Part shown: positions 60,742 through 64,000 of the stretch, in pieces | How positions within the stretch are numbered: position 1 is the first letter of the stretch | Layout: the number at the start of each line of letters is the position of its first letter | Origin: Cladophialophora immunda | Lineage: Eukaryota; Ascomycota; Eurotiomycetes; Chaetothyriales; Herpotrichiellaceae | Reading direction: 5' to 3' | DNA length: 64,000 nt | Assembly (NCBI RefSeq): GCF_000835495.1 | Contig: NW_015622543.1 | Location: forward strand, 2,217,849-2,281,848 | Notes under the pieces: generated by a model | Told to the model about the DNA's origin: nothing | Database searches by the model: none | What the model saw: the letters and a program-made list of their open reading frames with translations, nothing else | Program-made: the position numbers and the translations under genes

Positions 60742-63519
60742 ATGGCGCATTCTACACTCTCGCCGCCGCAGTCCCCCGTCTCCCCCTCGACGTCTCGCGA
60801 CAGACCTCTACAAATTAACCGAGCAAACACGGCTCCGGAAAAGATGTCAGTGAATGGGCATTTTGCGTCTGTCGGCCAGAATGGGACGGCAAATTTCGAA
60901 AATGGTGTCCAGATCGTTGACGAGGACAAACAGTTCAAGTATGACCCTCGAGTTGGCTCGAATAAAGCCCAGTCTTACTGATTTGTCGCAGCTCTGATCT
61001 TGCCAAGTATCTCAGTTACACTGGAGTTTCCCATGCCGGGTTCAACTACCATCTCATCTCCGTCTTTGGATCGCAGTCGACCGGCAAGTCCACCCTTCTA
61101 AATGCCCTCTTCGAGACCGATTTCTCCGTCATGTCCGAGACAGAAAGACGCCAAACCACTCGAGGAATATGGCTGGCGAAAAACAAATCTACAGCGACAG
61201 AAATGGCAGACAATATCCTGGTCATGGACGTCGAAGGTACAGATGGTCGGGAACGAGGGGAAGACCAGGATTTTGAGCGCAAGAGTTCTTTATTTGCTTT
61301 GGCAACCAGCGAAGTTCTGATGGTCAATATCTGGGAGCATCAGGTCGGGTTATACCAGGGTGCCAATATGGGACTGCTTAAGACGGTCTTTGAGGTCAAC
61401 CTGCAACTGTTTCTCAAGGACAGGAAATCGACTTCACGGAGCCTGTTGTATTTTGTCATTCGAGATTTCCTTGGGACGACGCCACTGCAGAATTTGCGGA
61501 ACACCTTGATGCAGGACATGGGGAGGATATGGACCAGTTTGTCAAAGCCGCCGGGGTTGGAGAAGACCAGCATTGACGACTACTTCGATTTTGCTTTTAC
61601 TGCCCTCCCACACAAGTTATATCAGCCAGATCAATTTAAGGCCGAGGTAGCGAAGATGGCAACGCGATTCAGGGATGGTCATCGCGACCACCGAAGAGAT
61701 GCATTGTTGGGCGAATTTGACGGTGGCATTTTTCTGCCAGAATATCACCGGCGAATACCCGCGGACGGCTTCTCCCACTACGCCGAAGGTATCTGGGACC
61801 AGATTGTGAATAACAAGGACCTCGATCTTCCAACGCAGCAAGAACTCCTAGCCCAATTCAGGTGTGATGAGATTATGAGAGAAGTGATGGTCGCTTTCGA
61901 CGAGGCGATCACCCCATTCGAGACACAACAAGCAGACGCTGCAAGAATGGGTAGAGCAGAACCCATTTCTGGATTAGGTGCTGCTATGAAGGGAGCGCGA
62001 GCAGATGCTATCCAGAATTTCGAGACCGAAGCAAGCAGATACCACAAGGGTGTCTATCAACGGAAACGGACAGAGCTCGAGAGCAAGGTCGATACCAGAC
62101 TGAAGGCGCTTTTCGCTGGTCAACTTTCGGCCGCGCACAAAGAGGGGGTGCAACAGTTCTCCGATGCGGTCAGTGCCGCCGTCAAGGCGGGGCAGAAGAA
62201 AGGAGCATCGTATGATTTCGCCGAAATCGTTAAAGAGCAGAAAAAGATCGCGCTCGACAAGTTTGCGTCTGTTGGGAAGGAGGCTGCGATCGAGGGGTTG
62301 CCTTGGTCTGACCATAAACAAGAAATGGCACTTTACCAGAAAGAACTAGACAAGATCTCAGGTCAGCTACGACGGGACGAAATGCGTCGACTCGCAACCA
62401 GGGTTGAAAGATGGGTCAGGAGCAAACTCAACGACAGCGTCGGCCTAGAGTTTAATGCTCTTGGATCTGGTCGTGGTGGCTCTGGTGCTCCTGAGCAGGG
62501 AGATCGACCCCTAGAGAAGGGCATTTGGGACCGGATCTGGTCCTTGTTCGTTGCCACGGTGAAGGATGCTGAGAAGCGCTTTGCTGACCGAGCCGCTTCC
62601 TTCGACGCCAGCGCCGAAGAAGTTGAAGTCGGCATTTGGCGCCTCAGAAGAAAATCTTGGGGCGTACTACGTGCCAAGATTGACGAAGAAATGATGGAAG
62701 GTAATCTCTTACTGAAGCTCCGAGAGAACTTCGAGGACAAATTCCGGTACGATGAGGCCGGCGTTCCGCGAATTTGGCGCCCAACCGACGACATTGAGGG
62801 CATCTATACCCGAGCTCGAGAAAGTACCCTCACCCTGATTCCTCTCCTTGCTCGCTTCCGGCATTCCGAGACTGGGGCTCCACCACCTCTCGACCGGTGG
62901 ATCGGACCTACTCCTGCTACAGCCACCCCGGCTGATGAGGAAGACCTGACGCCCATTGGAGGAGTTGACGAGGAGGAAGGGAAGAGCCTGGAAGAGGAGA
63001 CGACGATTCTCAACGAGGCCAAACGGCAAGACTTGACCGTCAGATTTAAGAAGGCTGCTGATGGGGTGTATGTCGAAGCCAAACGTAGTGCGATTGGTGG
63101 CATGACACAAGTACCGCTTTACTTCTACGGTCTCTTGCTAGCACTGGGTTGGAACGAAATCGTTGCTGGTAAGTTGCATCATGTTCGCATGAGGTGTGGG
63201 TTGCACTGACAAAGCGGCAGTTCTTCGCAATCCCGTTTACTTCATGTTCCTAATCATTCTCGCCATCGCCGCTTATGTCACCTATACTCTGAATCTATGG
63301 GGCCCGATATTCAAGATGGTGAATGCGGCGTCCCAACAAGCCCTGGAAGAGGGTAAGAAGCGACTTCGAGAATTTTTGGAGGAGAATCCCACGGCGAGGC
63401 ATGCTGTTGCAATGTCAACTGGTCGGGATGAATACGAAATGACGAATTTGGACTCGACTTCTAGGGCGCGAAAGGTCAAGACAGATGGCGCTGATGATGA
63501 GGATGTTGATGATATTTAG
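60742..63519 (+). CDS. SEY1: Sey1 ER membrane fusion GTPase
   Basis: Atlastin/RHD3-type dynamin-like GTPase that fuses ER tubules. Exons: 60742-60938, 60992-63168, 63221-63519, giving 890 aa in frame. The N-terminal 60 residues are Ser/Pro-rich and variable. The GTPase domain starts near residue 65: [20 protein letters not shown] (P-loop), [15 protein letters not shown] (switch 1), [20 protein letters not shown] (switch 2) and [11 protein letters not shown] (the G4 'RD' motif of this family). A long helical bundle follows ([38 protein letters not shown]). Near the C-terminus are two membrane segments, [20 protein letters not shown] and [20 protein letters not shown], then a cytosolic tail ending DEDVDDI. 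Confidence 0.96.
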
Positions 63520-63921
63520 CGCTGCGGTCATAATTGTCTGTGTTCTGTGGTGCAGTACAATCCCGATGACAAAGCGATTATCACCTGGAATGTTGCATAA
63601 TGCAGACTGGACCAAGTCGAGGGTTGGAACATACGACTTGGAATAGAGAACCTTTGCATGGTTGTTCAAAGATCATGGTCTCCAGTGCAAGAGCATCTTC
63701 CCTCACTACTGCCAGGGTTTGGGGATCTTTCCAGCCTCGATTGTAGCATGGACGAGCCTAGTCGCTCGCGTGATCTAGTTTCCCTATGCTGAGCCCTTCG
63801 GAGGTAGTTTAGAACCGGGACCAAGTCTCGATGCAGGAATGGCGCTCTTTTGAGTATCGCCACCATGTTCTCCTTCTAAAGTGAGAGCCAGTCCATATAT
63901 CCACTCACCCAGCCAAGGACC
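63520..63921. promoter_or_regulatory. Intergenic downstream of sey1
   Basis: 402 bp holding the sey1 3' UTR and, if the next call is right, the promoter of the following gene. No other gene supported. Confidence 0.35.
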
Positions 63922-64000
63922 ATGCCCACACTCTCTCGACCAGCCTCCCAAGCCTCGCTTCCCCGGCTAGCCGCAAGTTGCAGCCTCTTGACGAGTATTG
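63922..64000 (+). CDS. Possible start of a further gene (cut by window end)
   Basis: ATG at 63922 opens an uninterrupted frame of 26 codons to the end: MPTLSRPASQASLPRLAASC continuing Ser/Leu-rich. Basic and hydroxylated residues without acids would suit a mitochondrial presequence. Too short to identify; it may be noncoding. Confidence 0.3.
   Translation, partial: MPTLSRPASQASLPRLAASCSLLTSI

Noticed and set aside
1..64000. tRNA, rRNA and CRISPR features
   Set aside because: Visual reading found no tRNA B-box with a plausible cloverleaf, no rRNA sequence and no spaced direct repeats. A covariance-model scan would be decisive for tRNAs.

Overview
The window is nuclear DNA of a filamentous ascomycete (Pezizomycotina). 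The evidence is: genes split by 42-80 bp introns with GT..AG borders and CTRAY-like branch sites; gene families typical of that group (Zn2Cys6 regulator, HET-type protein, bZIP/DUF3425 factor, CipC, PDR-type ABC pump, GT15 mannosyltransferase, Mmc1); and a complex I subunit, which excludes Saccharomyces-type yeasts. A black-yeast (Chaetothyriales-like) source is my guess and is not proven. I found no rRNA, tRNA, CRISPR array or intact transposon.

Layout. 0-10 kb is an accessory-looking block: a PDR ABC pump (cut by the window start), a divergent Zn2Cys6 regulator with nine exons, a flavodoxin-domain protein that overlaps the regulator tail-to-tail, and the C-terminal remnant of a ketopantoate reductase. 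The palindrome TCGGAGCCGA, or a one-base variant, occurs twice between pump and regulator and once upstream of the flavodoxin gene, so the regulator may control this block. 10-15 kb: an ACS-family permease and a GT15 mannosyltransferase. 15-29 kb is a dense housekeeping stretch: pICln, a gamma-tubulin complex protein (GCP5-like), Mmc1 (mitochondrial dynamin-like pseudoenzyme), an esterase fold without catalytic residues, CipC, XRCC4 and the septation regulator Byr4.

29-47 kb mixes metabolic and lineage-variable genes: a 3-dehydroshikimate dehydratase-like TIM barrel, a membrane-anchored GH43 hydrolase, a 2.7 kb gene-poor gap, a secreted alkaline phosphatase with a PHO-type box upstream, a DUF1398 protein, a HET-type protein, a bZIP/DUF3425 factor, a large fungal membrane protein and a secreted alpha/beta hydrolase. 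47-64 kb: acetate kinase, a duplicated dimeric-barrel protein, a Cys-rich copper-type P-ATPase, an MFS drug transporter, complex I subunit NDUFA8, a small zinc-binding unknown, the ER fusion GTPase Sey1, and possibly the first codons of one more gene.

Exon borders were worked out by hand from reading frame, splice signals and family conservation. Those given as joins keep the frame across every junction. Biochemical roles come from family knowledge; regulatory statements are inference.
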